Positions 41,601 to 54,170 of a stretch of DNA of 64,000 bases are shown here, in pieces. Every line of letters starts with the position of its first letter. Positions within the stretch are counted from its first letter, which is position 1. The DNA comes from Patiria pectinifera. Taxonomy: Eukaryota; Echinodermata; Asteroidea; Valvatida; Asterinidae. The position numbers and the translations under genes are program-made. The notes under the pieces were generated by a model. It was given only the letters and a program-made list of their open reading frames with translations, ran no database searches and was not told where the DNA came from. Where the stretch lies: positions 11,620,863-11,684,862 of the forward strand of contig CM057135.1 in NCBI GenBank assembly GCA_029964075.1. The letters run 5' to 3'.

Positions 41601-42309
41601 AGAATTTACTGATGCTGAAGAAGGTGAAAGAGAAGTGGAATTTAACAAGACTGTAATCATGATGCATAATATTCAAGGATTAAAGGAACATCAAATGGAC
41701 CTAAAATGTAATAATGAAATGATGAAATCTGATTTCATTTGTCTTACTGAGACATGGATCGATAATGAGGAATACTCTGATTTAGAATTAACGGAATTCA
41801 AATGCTATCATCAGGTCAGAAGTGCTTCGTATGATAATTCAAGTACACTTACACAAATGTTGAAGCAGCAATGTCATGGAGGTGTAGCAGTATTTGGTAG
41901 AAAGAACAGAACATTTAGCAGACTGACTCTTCCTGTTCAGAATCTAGAGCATATTGCATTTCAGATAATTAGTCAGATGTCATATTGTGTGGCAGTAATA
42001 TATCGTCCAGCTTCATATTCAATGGATGAATTTCTTGGCTATCTTAAAATTTTGCTGAGTGAACTTCATAAAGTGTCCAATAGGTGCATTGTAATGGGTG
42101 ATTTTAATGAAAACATTCTGAAACACAGTTCACGGATTGAAAAGTTAATGCAAGATAATGGTTATAGACAGTGTGTTCATGATGAAACTACAGAAAATGG
42201 CACATTGATTGACCACGTATACGTCAGAAATATGGATACGGTAGATGCTGCAGTGATTCCAACATACTACAGTTATCATGAAGCAGTTTTCCATAAGAAT
42301 ATGATTTGA
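38640..42309 (+). pseudogene. Helentron (Helitron with EEP endonuclease) Rep-helicase gene, 5' missing and broken
   Basis: Rolling-circle transposon protein. The open part starts at the gap edge: a Helitron-type region (CKKKGTECRFNFPRPPSS), an Asp-rich low-complexity insert, then conserved sequence leading to a PIF1-type helicase with Walker A GGAGTGKSH at 40317-40343, Walker B LIIDEISM and VGDFYQLPPVKG. A frame change near 40745 and a further stop or frame change at about 40898 split it. The next frame (from about 40903) carries the rest of the helicase (WLGVGARVMLTKNID, AWACTVHKVQRMT, AYVALSRVTS), then, from about 41650, an endonuclease/exonuclease/phosphatase domain (DFICLTETWID, VMGDFNENIL, LIDHVYV) to TGA at 42307-42309. 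That last domain marks the Helentron group. Helitron ends were not found. Confidence 0.88.
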
Positions 42310-43984
42310 ATACTTTTATTGAGGACATTCTCAAACCTTTAACATTGAAACTGTCAATGTGAAGTACACATACTAATGTACATGTACATTGTATCTCACA
42401 GTTCCGTGATGTTGGGATCATTTTGGACATTATAGAAATTACTGCTCAAGTGAATTTTTATTCTCATAAAATGTATGAATTTGTTTTCATCATGATTAAC
42501 CCGAACTGTGAAGGCCCTTTAAAAAAAGTTTGGTTGTATCCTCAAATCGTTCAAAATATTGTAATTGCCACAGTGTAATAATTGAATACAGCCTCAATCT
42601 GCCTTTTGTGTATGACATTTGTTCATGGAGGGATGATCACTGGCTAAATATCCTTCATTTGGATATATAAAGGTATTTGTATTAAATGTAATACTGTTAA
42701 ATAATGTTGTTTTCATGTAAAGCTGATCTTTCAAGCAAACATACAATTAATGTGCAATATCAGTGTTCATTTTAACTAGTCATGAAATTATGATGGATGT
42801 TTTTTTGTAGATCATGTGCATTTCTCAAGTTGTATACTCAAGAGACGTACATTATGTGCAAGATGGAATTATGTCATTCATGGTAAGTAAACGATTGCAT
42901 CTTTCATTTTGTTAAGGTCAAAGTAGAAATCTAAGAGAACATACAGACCAGATTAGTTGAGCCTAGCTACCCAGTCGTCTGAGCTTCAGAAGTGTTATAG
43001 GTGAACATCGAGGTGACCATTCTTTAAAGAATAAAGAAATCCTTAGAAACAATTGAGAAGATCGGACTCCTTGTGACGAGGAGATCTGCATGTGACGCAC
43101 ATTTGCTCACATCTCAAGAAGAGCCACCCACTGATCTGCATTGATGAGACAATTCAGCTACACATACTTGGGGTATGTAATCTTCTCTGATGTTGGTGAA
43201 CTGTCAATCTTGAGATTGACGTACATGTACTGGTAGATTTGGACAGTAGAGAGGTCAAAGCAAACGGTGGATTTGGCAGACTCCATACACATGTCTGAAA
43301 GAAATACCTCAAAAATGACACCAAAAACAGCTTCCTGTTGTGCCGTGCCGAGTCCTGGGTGACCACCCATGGGTGGCTGCTGCCTCTACACCATTCATTG
43401 GAGTGACCTCATCAGTAATATTGAAGTCCTTGGGGCAACCAATGTCACCAGCATCGAGGCGATGCTCCTAAACATGAAGCTGCATTGAGGAGGATGTGTA
43501 TCTAGTATGGAGAATCATGGCCTGCAAAAGATTGTTGAGTACAGATAACTGTTTAGTTGCCATCGCGACTGAGGAGCACCATGGAAGAGCTACACAGACA
43601 CCTTGAAAAAGTCCTCGACCATTTTCCACATCGGCCACTAGCAAGTGTGCAATGCAAGCTGCTGATTGTGTAAGCCAGAGAAACATCGTTAACCAGGACA
43701 CCTTCTTGGAGGGCGATTGAAGGTCCAGCATGGAACAGAAGAGCAGCCAGCAGAACAAAGATGCTTTGGCACCTGCCAATGACCATACACCTGCTTTGGT
43801 TGGACCAGTCTGTTCAGCATACATGTATGACTTACCGGTATTAGCTACGAAAGCACCTGCAGCAGATGTGACCACTTCAATACATGGTGGATGTGACTTC
43901 CAAAAGAGAAAGCTTATGTAATTTTGTAAAATATTTTTGAGTGCTTGGTCAGATTACAGTGGGGCCATCCACATCTCTGCACGT
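42310..43984. other. No gene recognised
   Basis: Sequence downstream of the Helentron ORF; its 3' end must lie here, but no terminal hairpin or CTAG-type end is evident. Short frames at 43.15-43.9 kb show no protein features. Confidence 0.35.
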
Positions 43985-44870
43985 TATTTGCCAGTTGCCA
44001 GTGTGCTTTCCAACAGCATCACTTTACCTGCCAGTATTTGAACATGGTTCAGGTGAGTGACATTGTCAGATTTTCTTGGGGGGGGGGGGGGGGGGGTTGG
44101 TCAGTGGTGTCAAAGTGTTCTTCAACTTGACACTTTCTGGTTTGTGTTTGGTTTGTTTGAGCACTGGAGCTAATAGTCACTCACACATGTCATTCTCTTG
44201 TATCCACTTTCTGTAGAAGTCATCAACTACAAATCCACATTTTTCCTGCCAGTGTGCTTTTCAACAGCATCACTCTGTAAGCCAGTACTTGAACATGGTT
44301 CATGTGAGTGAGATTGTCAGATTTTCTGGGGTTTTTTTGGGGGGGAGGGGGGGGGTGCAGAGTCGGGTTGGTCGGTGGTGTCCAAGTGTTCTTCAAATTG
44401 AAACTTGCTTGTTTGTGTTTGGTTTGTTTGAGCACTGGAGCTAATAGACCCTTGCACATGTCATTCTCTTGTATCAACTTTCTGTAGAAGTCATCAACTA
44501 CAAATCCACATGTTTCCTGCCAGTTGCCAGTGTGCTTTCCAACAGCATCACTCTGTAAGCCAGTACTTGAACATGGTTCAGGTGAGTGAGATTGTCAGAT
44601 TTTCTGGGGTTTTTTTGGGGGGGGGGTGCAGAGTCGGGTTGGTCGGTGGTGTCCAAGTGTTCTTCAACTTGACACTTTCTGGTTTGTGTTTGGTTTGTTT
44701 GAGCACTGGAGCTAATAGACCCTTGCACATGTCATTCTCTTGTATCAACTTTCTGTAGAAGTCATCAACTACAAATCCACATGTTTCCTGCCAGTTGCCA
44801 GTGCGCTTTCTAACAGCATCACTCTGTATGCCAGTATTTGAACGTGGTTCAGGTGAGTAAGATTGAGCAT
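43985..44870 (+). repeat. About 270-bp tandem array with poly-G tracts
   Basis: Three full units and a partial fourth. Each contains CAGTGTGCTTTCCAACAGCA, ACATGGTTCAGGTGAGTGA, a G run (at about 44079, 44338 and 44617), and GTTTGTTTGAGCACTGGAGC. Units start near 43990, 44245, 44520 and 44795. Reading frames on both strands are repeat by-products. Confidence 0.85.
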
Positions 44871-46980
44871 GAAACTTCATTTCCATTGCCATTATTGAAG
44901 CAAATAATGGAAAAGTACCTTATTGGGACTTGAAGAATCACAAAGGTAATATCAGGACCATCCAACAATCAAGTGACGTTGCTGAGACCCTCATGTGACC
45001 TGTCACCTTGTAATAATTAGTCAAACAACAGTAAGCAGTTTCACACATGGGCTAGCTTGTATCCTCCATCTCTGTTTATCTGATGGCAGTGCATGTGGAT
45101 TTTGACCGCTGCACATATTTTGAATTTCTAGAGGTGGTCCTCCCTGGCGATGATCGTAACATTGTCCACGGTTTGTTGTGTCAAGTCAGATCTGAAATAT
45201 TTGAGGATGATTTTCTAAAACCTACTCTATTTTCCAACTTTGGACAATGTTCAGACTTTGCTCATAGAAATACACGCGGACAAGCGTAGTCTGACATATT
45301 TACCTCAAATTTGAGGTAAAAGGCGAATGATGCAGAGTATGCTATTGACAAATTGAATTGTTCTCAAATGAGGCATTTGCAAGGGCACCTACATCTCTGC
45401 AAATAGTGTACCTTGAATGCAACTGGTTGTTTAAAATTGAGTGTGTCCACAATTTTTTTTTGCATTTTGCAAAAGTAGAGCCAGGTGGTAGAATTGTACG
45501 AGACATAATTTTGTACGAGTTTTGTTTCTTATAAACCTCTTCCTATTTTATTGTATTCAGGGAAAGATGCTGACTCTGTAGCAGATAAAATGAAGCGGTG
45601 CCAGCCTATCTGCTATCGCTCTGTTAGCAACATCCAGCCTTATGTCATACAAGATGAAGTTACTCTGTGATTCTACGCTCTCAGCCACTATTGCGAAGCC
45701 TAATTGTCATATGGTTCAACCTAACAACCTTTGTGTATGCTGGGACCTCCAAGAAGCTTGAAATGTACATAGAGGCTCTTTCTAGGAAACTATGTCCAAA
45801 GCAACACTGATCACAAACTTATCACTAAATACAGTGCTTTGGAAAAAAAAGTGAGTCTTGAATCATGCGCTCGAAGAGCTTGTTGCCTACATGAGGTGAA
45901 TGACTGCTAGTGACATGCATGTTTATGTTAAATCCATTGTTTGGTACCTGAATGGTAAAGCTGTTATATTCCAGTTCCTCAACTACGGTGCACAAAACAA
46001 CTAAAATATATCAGTGTTGTGGAACATAATCATGTTCAATTTGTATTTATAATAATACAAGTACATGTTACGTTTAAAATACAACTGGCAGTGTACAACT
46101 GTACATCTGTGTTTGTATGAACACATTCAGTTTTAGTTTGATCGTTAAAATAGGGGGGGGGCCTGGCTTATTAAGCTGTATGTGTGTACTGAGATAATTT
46201 CTTGTGGCATGCCCCAGATTGGTGTGGAGACATGCCATCTCTAAAAATCTGAAGGTTTTTCTGCATTCTAGAGTATGTTTTGGGGAATAATTTCCCTCTT
46301 CAGTGTTTTAGCTGTAAATGTGTAGTCTTCATGTTATCCGTCAAAACACTTTATAAATGCTCAGTAATGTTTATCAGAGACAGTTTGTATGCACTTATCT
46401 TACTTTTAGATGAAATTGGTCTTTTCCACCGTTCTTAAGTGTTAAGAAATTAGCTATATTTTCTGAATTAGCTATTTTTTCATGATTGTACATGTACCCA
46501 AAAAAAAGTGACATCTATCATGTAGACATTTTAATTACTGGTATTTTAGTCAATTGTATTTAAAGCCATTCTCACATATATGCCTTTTTCAATGTAGCTC
46601 CCAACAAGTCGTCAACCAAGCCTGTTCTTCAATAAAATACTTAACAAAGAATAAGTCAAATTTGAGTTCTTTTTTTTTTGAAGTCATTGTTCCTTTGGGG
46701 GGGGGGGGGTTGGAGTGTAATGAGACTAATCATGATCATCTGAGCAGTACTCATTTGAATAAATAATATGATTGTGTGAAGTTTCAATAACATAAGTTAG
46801 TGCAGTCATTTTGTTAAAAACACTTTGTGCAATAGCTTTGACATTTGTTTTTCCGCATTATGTTTTTTAATTGAGGTTATGTTTTTGTCTTTTGCGCTGT
46901 TGTTTTTGTTGGGACTTGCAGACTGTACACGCTTTAAGATGATGCACTGGGGCCCATTATGATATGGCTTCTGATTTTGT
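44871..46980. other. No gene recognised
   Basis: A/T-rich sequence with occasional simple tracts (poly-G near 46153 and 46699). No exon, RNA gene or clear transposon end could be supported. Confidence 0.35.
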
Positions 46981-46989
46981 ATCTACATG

Positions 46990-48445
46990 TATACTATAAT
47001 AAAGGAACGACATCTGTCTGTTTGCCCTTCACCGAAAGCAGAACAAAATCACCGAGACAAATCTACTGATTGGCGCATGGGGGCGCCATACACTTTATAC
47101 GGTGTGCCGTTCTATTTCTTTGTAACGCACTGTCCTTATTTTGATCCGCAAGTGTTTACGATTTCGGAGTAGAAATATCGTCCTTCGACGTCATTTTGCG
47201 TTTGCAGCTGTAGTGTAGAATGGGAACCAGACAATGGAACTTTCATGGACAGAGCACCTTAAAAAATTTTAAATAAAGACGATACGTTTAGCATGCAAGT
47301 TTTGGAAAACGTTAATATTTATTAAAAATCATGAAAAGTCCCGCAAGACATTTTTTTAAATCATCTTTGTAATACAATTCGGCAGAAAGTTCTTAATGCC
47401 TGGTGTACTGGGAAAAAAAATCGCCACGTGAAGGAGTTTGGCAACGTAAAGAGAGAAATTTCCTGAACAAAAATCACGGTCTGTGCCGCTCGTTACGCTG
47501 CGTCGCATAGCCTAGCCTATGCGCCCGTACAACCGTTAAAGTTATATACCGCCCTCTTTTGGCGAGAATGCAGGGACGTACTGTACATTGTACGATGTTT
47601 CAAAGCAAAGGCGTGGCCAACCTGAATTTTAAGCGTGCTGCAGGGCATGTTCAAGTACGCTTATTGCCACGAAACCTAGGAAGGTTTTAGACCCACCTTC
47701 AGATTGTGTTTTCAAGCAAAAATTAAGAATATAACTGTCAGGGTTTTGAAGCAAAAGAGGTCTTTTAATTCTAACTTCCGGTCTGATGACGTCATCATTT
47801 TTTTTGTGCACAGGTGTTGTCTGCATTAAGGTCATCATACACACTCATTTTTGAAGCGATTGCCCCAAACTTCGACAAACACTTCAACTGAAAGTTTGAT
47901 TTTTGACATTTCCGACATCCCGCTAGAGGGCGCTTTAACATTTTATGACGTCACCAGTATTTTTTTGTGAAGTACAATCTAGCCAGAGACTAACATTGTT
48001 GAAAGCAAGTTCACATCTTTTTCCACTTTTAATTTATAAGGCACTTCCGGTTTGGACCGGAAGGAAAGGTCACGTGATTTTACGCACACGAGATAAAATG
48101 AAGACCATGGATTATTCTATCAATTCCCGCAAACGTAAAGTTCGGGTTTCTCACGGCTGATTTTATACTGATTTTCAAAGATTAAATCTATTAATCTTTA
48201 ACGTCACGTCACGTGACCCATGATGACGTCATGATGACGTCACTTTTCGGGACACAACTTTGCTATAGGAACTATGCCTGTGGTAACTTTGAATGATGTA
48301 TGACAAAGATAAATGCCAAAAGTGGTGAGCAGAAAAACCGTGTACAAAGTCTATGGGATTTAGACGACAAAAAGAAGAAGAAAGAAAAAAAAAAAAATGA
48401 GAACAAAAACAAAGGCTTTTCCGCATTTTGCGGAAAAGCCAATAA
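46990..48445. repeat. Repeat element ending in a purine tract and a hairpin
   Basis: Begins near ACTATAATAAAGGAACGACA. It contains several TGACGTCA-type motifs (for example 48222 and 48234), GTGTACAAAGTCTATGGGAT at 48339, then a long purine tract (48368-48400) and the hairpin GGCTTTTCCGC-ATTTT-GCGGAAAAGCC at about 48415-48441. The order (TGACGTCA, GTGTACAAA..CTATGG, purine tract, ACAA, hairpin) is the same as in the 57-64 kb family, which suggests related non-coding elements. No reading frame. Confidence 0.55.
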
Positions 48446-48599
48446 ATGAACATTTGTAACGTGAATGATAACAAAAAGGATAAAACACGCATACTAAAGA
48501 AGAATGAGAAAAAAAGGAAGGAAAACAAGAGTGATGAATTTGTAAAATTAAATAAGGCGATAAAATATTATGGCTAGAAGAATAGTATGATCAAATAAA

Positions 48600-49140
48600 A
48601 GGATAAATAGAATGATAAACGTGAAGTTTAAATAGTATGGAAAACCAGAAGTATAAATATTATGATAAACCAGATGGATAAATAGTCGTGTAAACCAGAC
48701 GGATCAATAGTCGTGTAAACCAGTTAGATCAATAGTCGTGTAAACCAGATGGATAAATAGTTGTGTAAACCAGATGGATCAATAGTCGTGTAAACCAGAA
48801 GGATACCGGTAACTACGGTAGTCATGTAAACCAGATGGATAAATAGTCGTGTAAACCGGATGAATCACTAGTCGTGTATACCAGATTGATAAATAGTCAT
48901 GTAAATCAGACAGATCAATAGTCATGTAAATTAGATGGATAAATAGTCGTGGCAGACGGATAAATAGTCGTGTAGACCAGAAGGATAAATACCGATAGTT
49001 GTTTAAACCAGAAGGATAAATATTCTTGTAAAGCAGAATGATAATTCCCGGTACTCATGAAAACCAGAAGGATAAATAGTAGTGAAAATAAGAAAGATAA
49101 AGTTGTGTAAACCTGAAGAATAAAATGTACTGTAAACTAG
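48600..49140 (+). repeat. 25-bp tandem array
   Basis: About 18-20 degenerate copies of GTAAACCAGATGGATAAATA followed by GTCGT, best preserved at 48670-48880. There are no unique spacers between units, so it is a minisatellite and not a CRISPR-like array. Confidence 0.9.
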
Positions 49141-50650
49141 TCCGTCTGTTGATCAATGGATGATGACAATCATTGACAATAACTGTGGAGCATCGTTGTC
49201 ACACTCACAGCTGAGTGAAGCATTTCACCAGTCCTTCTGTTCATCGATAGATCATGATGATTACTCACTTTGACTGCGGAACATCGTTATCACATTCACA
49301 GCTGAGTGTGGCATTTCACCAGTCCTTCTGTTCATTGATGGATGATGATGATTACTCACTTTGACTGTGGAGCATCGTTGTCACATTCACAGCTAAGTGT
49401 GGCATTTCACCAGTCCTTTTGTTCATTGATGGATGATGATAATTACTCACTATGACTGTGGAGCATCGTTGTCACACTCACAGCTGAGTGTGGCATTTCA
49501 CCAGTCCTTCTGTTCATCGATGGATGATGATGATTACTCACTATGACTGTGGAGCATCGTTGTCACATTCACAGCTGAGTGTGGCATCTGACGGAGTCCG
49601 TCTGCTCATCAGTGGAGGATGAGGTTTACTCACTCTGACTGTGGAGCATCGTTGTCACATTCACAGCTGAGTGTGGCATCTGACGGAGTCCGTCTGTTTA
49701 TGAGTGGATGATGAGGATTACTCACTATGACTGTGGAGCATCGTTGTCACATTCACAGCTGAGTGTGGCATTTCACCAGTCCTTCTGTTCATCGATGGAT
49801 GATGATGATTACTCACTATGACTGTGGAGCATCGTTGTCACATTCACAGCTGAGTGTGGCATCTGACGGAGTCCGTCTGCTCATCAGTGGAGGATGAGGT
49901 TTACTCACTATGACTGTGGAGCATCGTTGTCACATTCACAGCTGAGTGTGGCATCTGACGGAGTCCGTCTGTTTATGAGTGGATGATGAGGATTACTCAC
50001 TATGACTGTGGAGCATCGTTGTCACATTCACAGCTGAGTGTGGCATTTCACCAGTCCTTCTGTTCATCGATGGATGATAATGATGACTCACTATAACTGT
50101 GGAGCATCGTTGTCACATTCACAGCTGAGTGTGGCATCTGACGGAGTCCGTCTGCTCATCAGTGGAGGATGAGGTTTACTCACTCTGACTGTGGAGCATC
50201 GTTGTCACATTCACAGCTGAGTGTGGCATCTGACGGAGTCCGTCTGTTTATGAGTGGATGATGAGGATTACTCACTATGACTGTGGAGCATCGTTGTCAC
50301 ATTCACAGCTGAGTGTGGCATTTCACCAGTCCTTCTGTTCATCGATGGATGATGATGATTACTCACTATGACTGTGGAGCATCGTTGTCACATTCACAGC
50401 TGAGTGTGGCATCTGACGGAGTCCGTCTGTTCATCAGTGGATGATAAGGATCACTCACTATGACTGTGGAGCATCGTCATCACATTGCCAGCCGAGTGTG
50501 ACATTTCACCAGTCCTTCTGTTCATCGATGGTTGTTGACGATTACTCACTATGACTGTGGAGCTTATTGTCACATTCACAGCTGAGTGTGGCATTTCACC
50601 AGCCTTTCTGTTTATGTAAAGATGATGACAATAACTGTGGAGCACTGATG
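49141..50650 (+). repeat. 91/92-bp satellite with 275-bp higher-order repeat
   Basis: About 16 monomers marked by GTGGAGCATCGTTGTCACATT. From about 49490 two monomer types alternate: type A with CATTTCACCAGTCCTTCTG and type B with CATCTGACGGAGTCCGTCTG, in the order A-B-B'. The marker positions 49553, 49828, 50103 and 50378 are exactly 275 bp apart (91+92+92), so trimers were amplified as blocks. Outer monomers (49190-49460 and 50470-50640) are more diverged. Confidence 0.93.
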
Positions 50651-52180
50651 CCACACTCATACCTCCTGCCTCGCAGGTTGGCACTCGTTTAGTGAACATG
50701 AGTTGATAATGACTATCATTCTTCAACTATGAGACCTGGGCCGAAGGTTCGCCTTTATAATGGTAAGAAAAGGAAGATTTTGGGAGACCGCTAAAAAAAA
50801 AACCCATAAAGACACTTTGGATTTCCATTCATGTACTGGGATCATTACATGTACATGTGAGTGTACGCTGACAAGATGAGCTTTGTTAATACAAGATCCT
50901 GCCTTATAACAAGCAAAACTTTAGGTCCCAAGTCTTTGTTGTTTTTTGTGTTCCTGTGTTTTCCATTACCGTTAATACAAGGTACCTGTACATGTACATA
51001 ACAAGGTAATTCTGTAAATGCTGTAATATACATGTGCAGCTCTGACTTTGTCACTCTTTGTAAAGAGTCCTTCCTATTAGAAGAATCAACTGGAATATTT
51101 ATTCACTTCATTGTCTTATTGTACTGACAACAATTATGTGTGGAAAGTATGAAGTTTCAAAACTGATATATTTTTTTAATGTGTTTTGTGTGCAGAGTTT
51201 GTGCATGTGTGATGTGGACGTCAATTGAAGAGAAGATTACCCCTTTGTTAGAAAGTAACTATTGGAAATGTTTGCACAGTTTGTTTTTAAAGGTAAGATA
51301 CAATTAGCTGTAGCTGTGTAAATATTAAATCATTCTACACGTACATTTATATATTTTTATTCGCCATGTCATGTAGTAAACAGTGGATGCAACTTGCAGC
51401 TACTGATATTCTCCATTTTTTTCAGCAATTTGATCTTCTGTGTCAAATTGGTGAAAGTGTGATAAAGCAATTCTAAATAATATGGTTAAAATTAGGTAGA
51501 GCGTGGTTGTTGATAATGACCTGATCAGAAGGGAGAGCCTCTAACAGCAACCGGGTGCGTACTGAAAGCAAACACCAAATGTATAAAGTTCTGCAAATTT
51601 GTCGCACTATTATCCACATAATATTCCATGAAAGAAGAATCATCTAGCAAGCACTCACTGGCCGATTTCCGAAAGGTTTTGTTCGTGACACGGGTATATC
51701 ATTCTTGCAAACCCTGACAGATAGGTGGTGGTAGTAACAATACGCGCAACACACACACACACACACACACACCTCTTTGCATTTTGCACATGGTGCGTGT
51801 ACCGGTAGTACTATCAGTGATGTGTTTACTGCATCGTCAGATCAGACCACATCATTGGGTGTGCATGTGCATTATGTCCTCGACGTGTTCAGCATTCGAC
51901 CTGATATAAGATTTCTCAAACATAGTGTGGCACATGGTTCATGTGGGTGGATTGTCCGTATGAGCCACAGAGTGCAGGTGTAAAAACAAGTCTTTATCAT
52001 AAATGACTGATGCTTAGCCACTTCAGATCACCCATGGACAGGTAATTATTGGCCTCTCAACCAATATGAATGCATACACTGTCTTAGACATTATGCAAGT
52101 AGGAAATTAATATATACATGTATGGAGACTTCATTCAACTAGTTAAATATATGGTGTTCAATTTATTTTGTTCTTCAGCC
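50651..52180. other. No gene; a (CA)n microsatellite at 51749-51772
   Basis: Non-coding between two satellites. It contains a perfect (AC)n run of about 24 bp at 51749-51772, some TACATG patches and nothing else recognised. Confidence 0.5.
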
Positions 52181-52189
52181 CACCTATAG

Positions 52190-54170
52190 CATTACTATGA
52201 TGTCAAAGACAACTAATCACCTGTCAACCATGCCGGAGTTCTGTCAGCCACCTCTTGCATCACTGTGATGTCACAGGCTACTAATCACCGTCTGTCATCC
52301 AAGCCCAAGTGCCATGAGTCACCTCTTGTACCACTATGTCTGAGGCTACTAATCACCTGTCAACCATGCCCGAGTTCTGTCAGCCACCTCTTGCATCACT
52401 GTGATGTCACAGGCTACTAATCACAGTCTGTCATCCAAGCCCAAGTACTGTGCGTGAGCCATATCTTGTACCACTATGTCTGAGGCTACTAATCACCTGT
52501 CAACCTTGCCCGAGTTCTGTCAGCCACTTTTGCAACACTGTGATGTCGCATGCTACTTATCACCTGTCATCCAAGCCGAGTAATGTGAGTCAGTGTTGTA
52601 GTCGAGACCGTGCAAGACCATCACATGACCAACACAAGACCTCCAGTCTCAATTCAAGTCTAAAGCTATTCAAATGAAATGCAACAAAGGCATTCCTTTG
52701 TCATTGTTTGTGCCCTGGTCTTGTGAATGGTCTTGTGTCAGAGAGTGCAGTTTCAAGCAAAAGTCTGTTTAAACAAAGTCTGTATCATAAATAACTGATG
52801 TTTAACCCGTCTATAAGCTGGGGCACTGCTATAGCTGCATAGCCGCATTTATTCATTAACGATTGCCAAATTGCCTGCACTTGCATATATTCCACTCAAA
52901 GTGCAGTTGTCCATGGCCGAACAGTGCCAGTGTTAAGGAGTTAAAGTGCCAGCTCAGACGACCCACGCAATTGGCTGTCCGTTAGTAGGAATAGATAGAC
53001 AGTCTGTGGCATATATACATAGGAAATATCAATGGTGGTTTCTATTCATCTAATAAAAGCCATATTTATATACTTGTATTCAGTGTCTGTTCTTTGTCTC
53101 TTGTATAGCATTACTATGATGTCAAGGACAACTAATCACCTGTCAGCCATGCCGAGTTCTGTCAACCACCTCTTGCATCACTGTGATGTTACAGGCTACT
53201 AGTCACAGTCTCTCATCAAAGCCCAAGTGCCGTGAGTCATCTCTTGTACCACTGTGTCTGAGACTACTAATCACCTGTCAACCATGCCCGAGTTCTGGCA
53301 GCTACCTCTTGCATCACTGTGATGTCACAGGCTACTAGTCACAGTCCGTCATCCCAGCCCAAGTACTGTACGTGAGTTATCTCTTGTACCACTATGTCTG
53401 AGGCTACTAATCACCTGTAAACCATGCCCGAGTTCTGGCAGCTACTTCTTGCATCACTGTGATGTCACAGGCTACTAGTCACAGTCCGTCATCTCAGCCT
53501 AAGTACTGTACGTGAGTCATCTCTTGTACCACTATGTTTGAGGCTACTAATCACCTGTAAACCATGCCCGAGTTCTGGCAGCTACCTCTTGCATCACTGT
53601 GATGTCACAGGCTACTAGTCACAGTTCGTCATCCCAGCCCAAGTGCTTGTCATCTCTTATACCACTATGTCTGAGGCTACTGATCACCAGTCAACCATGC
53701 ACGAGTTGTGTCAGCCACCTATTGCATCACTGTGATATCACAGGCTACTAATCGCAGTCTCTCATCCAAGCCCAAGTGCCGTGAGTCATCTCTTGTACCA
53801 CTATGTCTGACGCTCCTAATCATCTGTCCACCGTGCCCGAGTTGTGTCAGCCACCTCTTGTATCACTGTGATGTTACAGGCAACTAATCACAGTCGCTCA
53901 TCAAAGCCCAAGTACCGAAAGTCACCTCTTGTACCACTATGTCTGAGGCCACTAATGACCTGTCAATCATGCCCAAGTTCTGTCAGCCACCTCTTCCATC
54001 ACTGTATTAATTTAAAGCCTGCTAATCACCTTTCATCCCATCATGAATATTGTGAGCCATTTCTTGCATCACCGCCATTCAAGGCGGCAGAGTTCTATGA
54101 CTTACTTTGTGTATCACTGTGATGTCAAAAGCTACTTATCACCTGTCATTCAAACCAGACTCCTGTATGT
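52190..54170 (+). repeat. 140-bp dimeric satellite (interrupted)
   Basis: Units contain two related halves of about 70 bp: ATCACTGTGATGTCACAGGC + TACTAATCACAGTC, and ACCACTATGTCTGAGGCTAC + TAATCACCTGTC. Spacing between like markers is 140 bp (for example 52342/52482; 53260/53400/53540). The array is split at about 52580-53100 by unrelated sequence that includes a CAGTGTTGTAGTCGAGACC segment at 52594, probably an inserted element. Confidence 0.85.

Noticed and set aside
43468-44900. Frames of 75-135 residues on both strands
   Set aside because: They lie in or next to the 270-bp tandem array and recur in each unit; no protein-like composition.
47629-47844. 71-residue minus frame in the 47-48 kb repeat
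   Set aside because: No start context or similarity; region has the layout of a non-coding repeat.
48600-49140. 25-bp regular repeats as a CRISPR-like array
   Set aside because: Units are directly adjacent with no unique spacers, and the window is eukaryotic.
50451-50726. 91-residue minus-strand frame
   Set aside because: Located in the 91-bp satellite; peptide repeats with the monomers.
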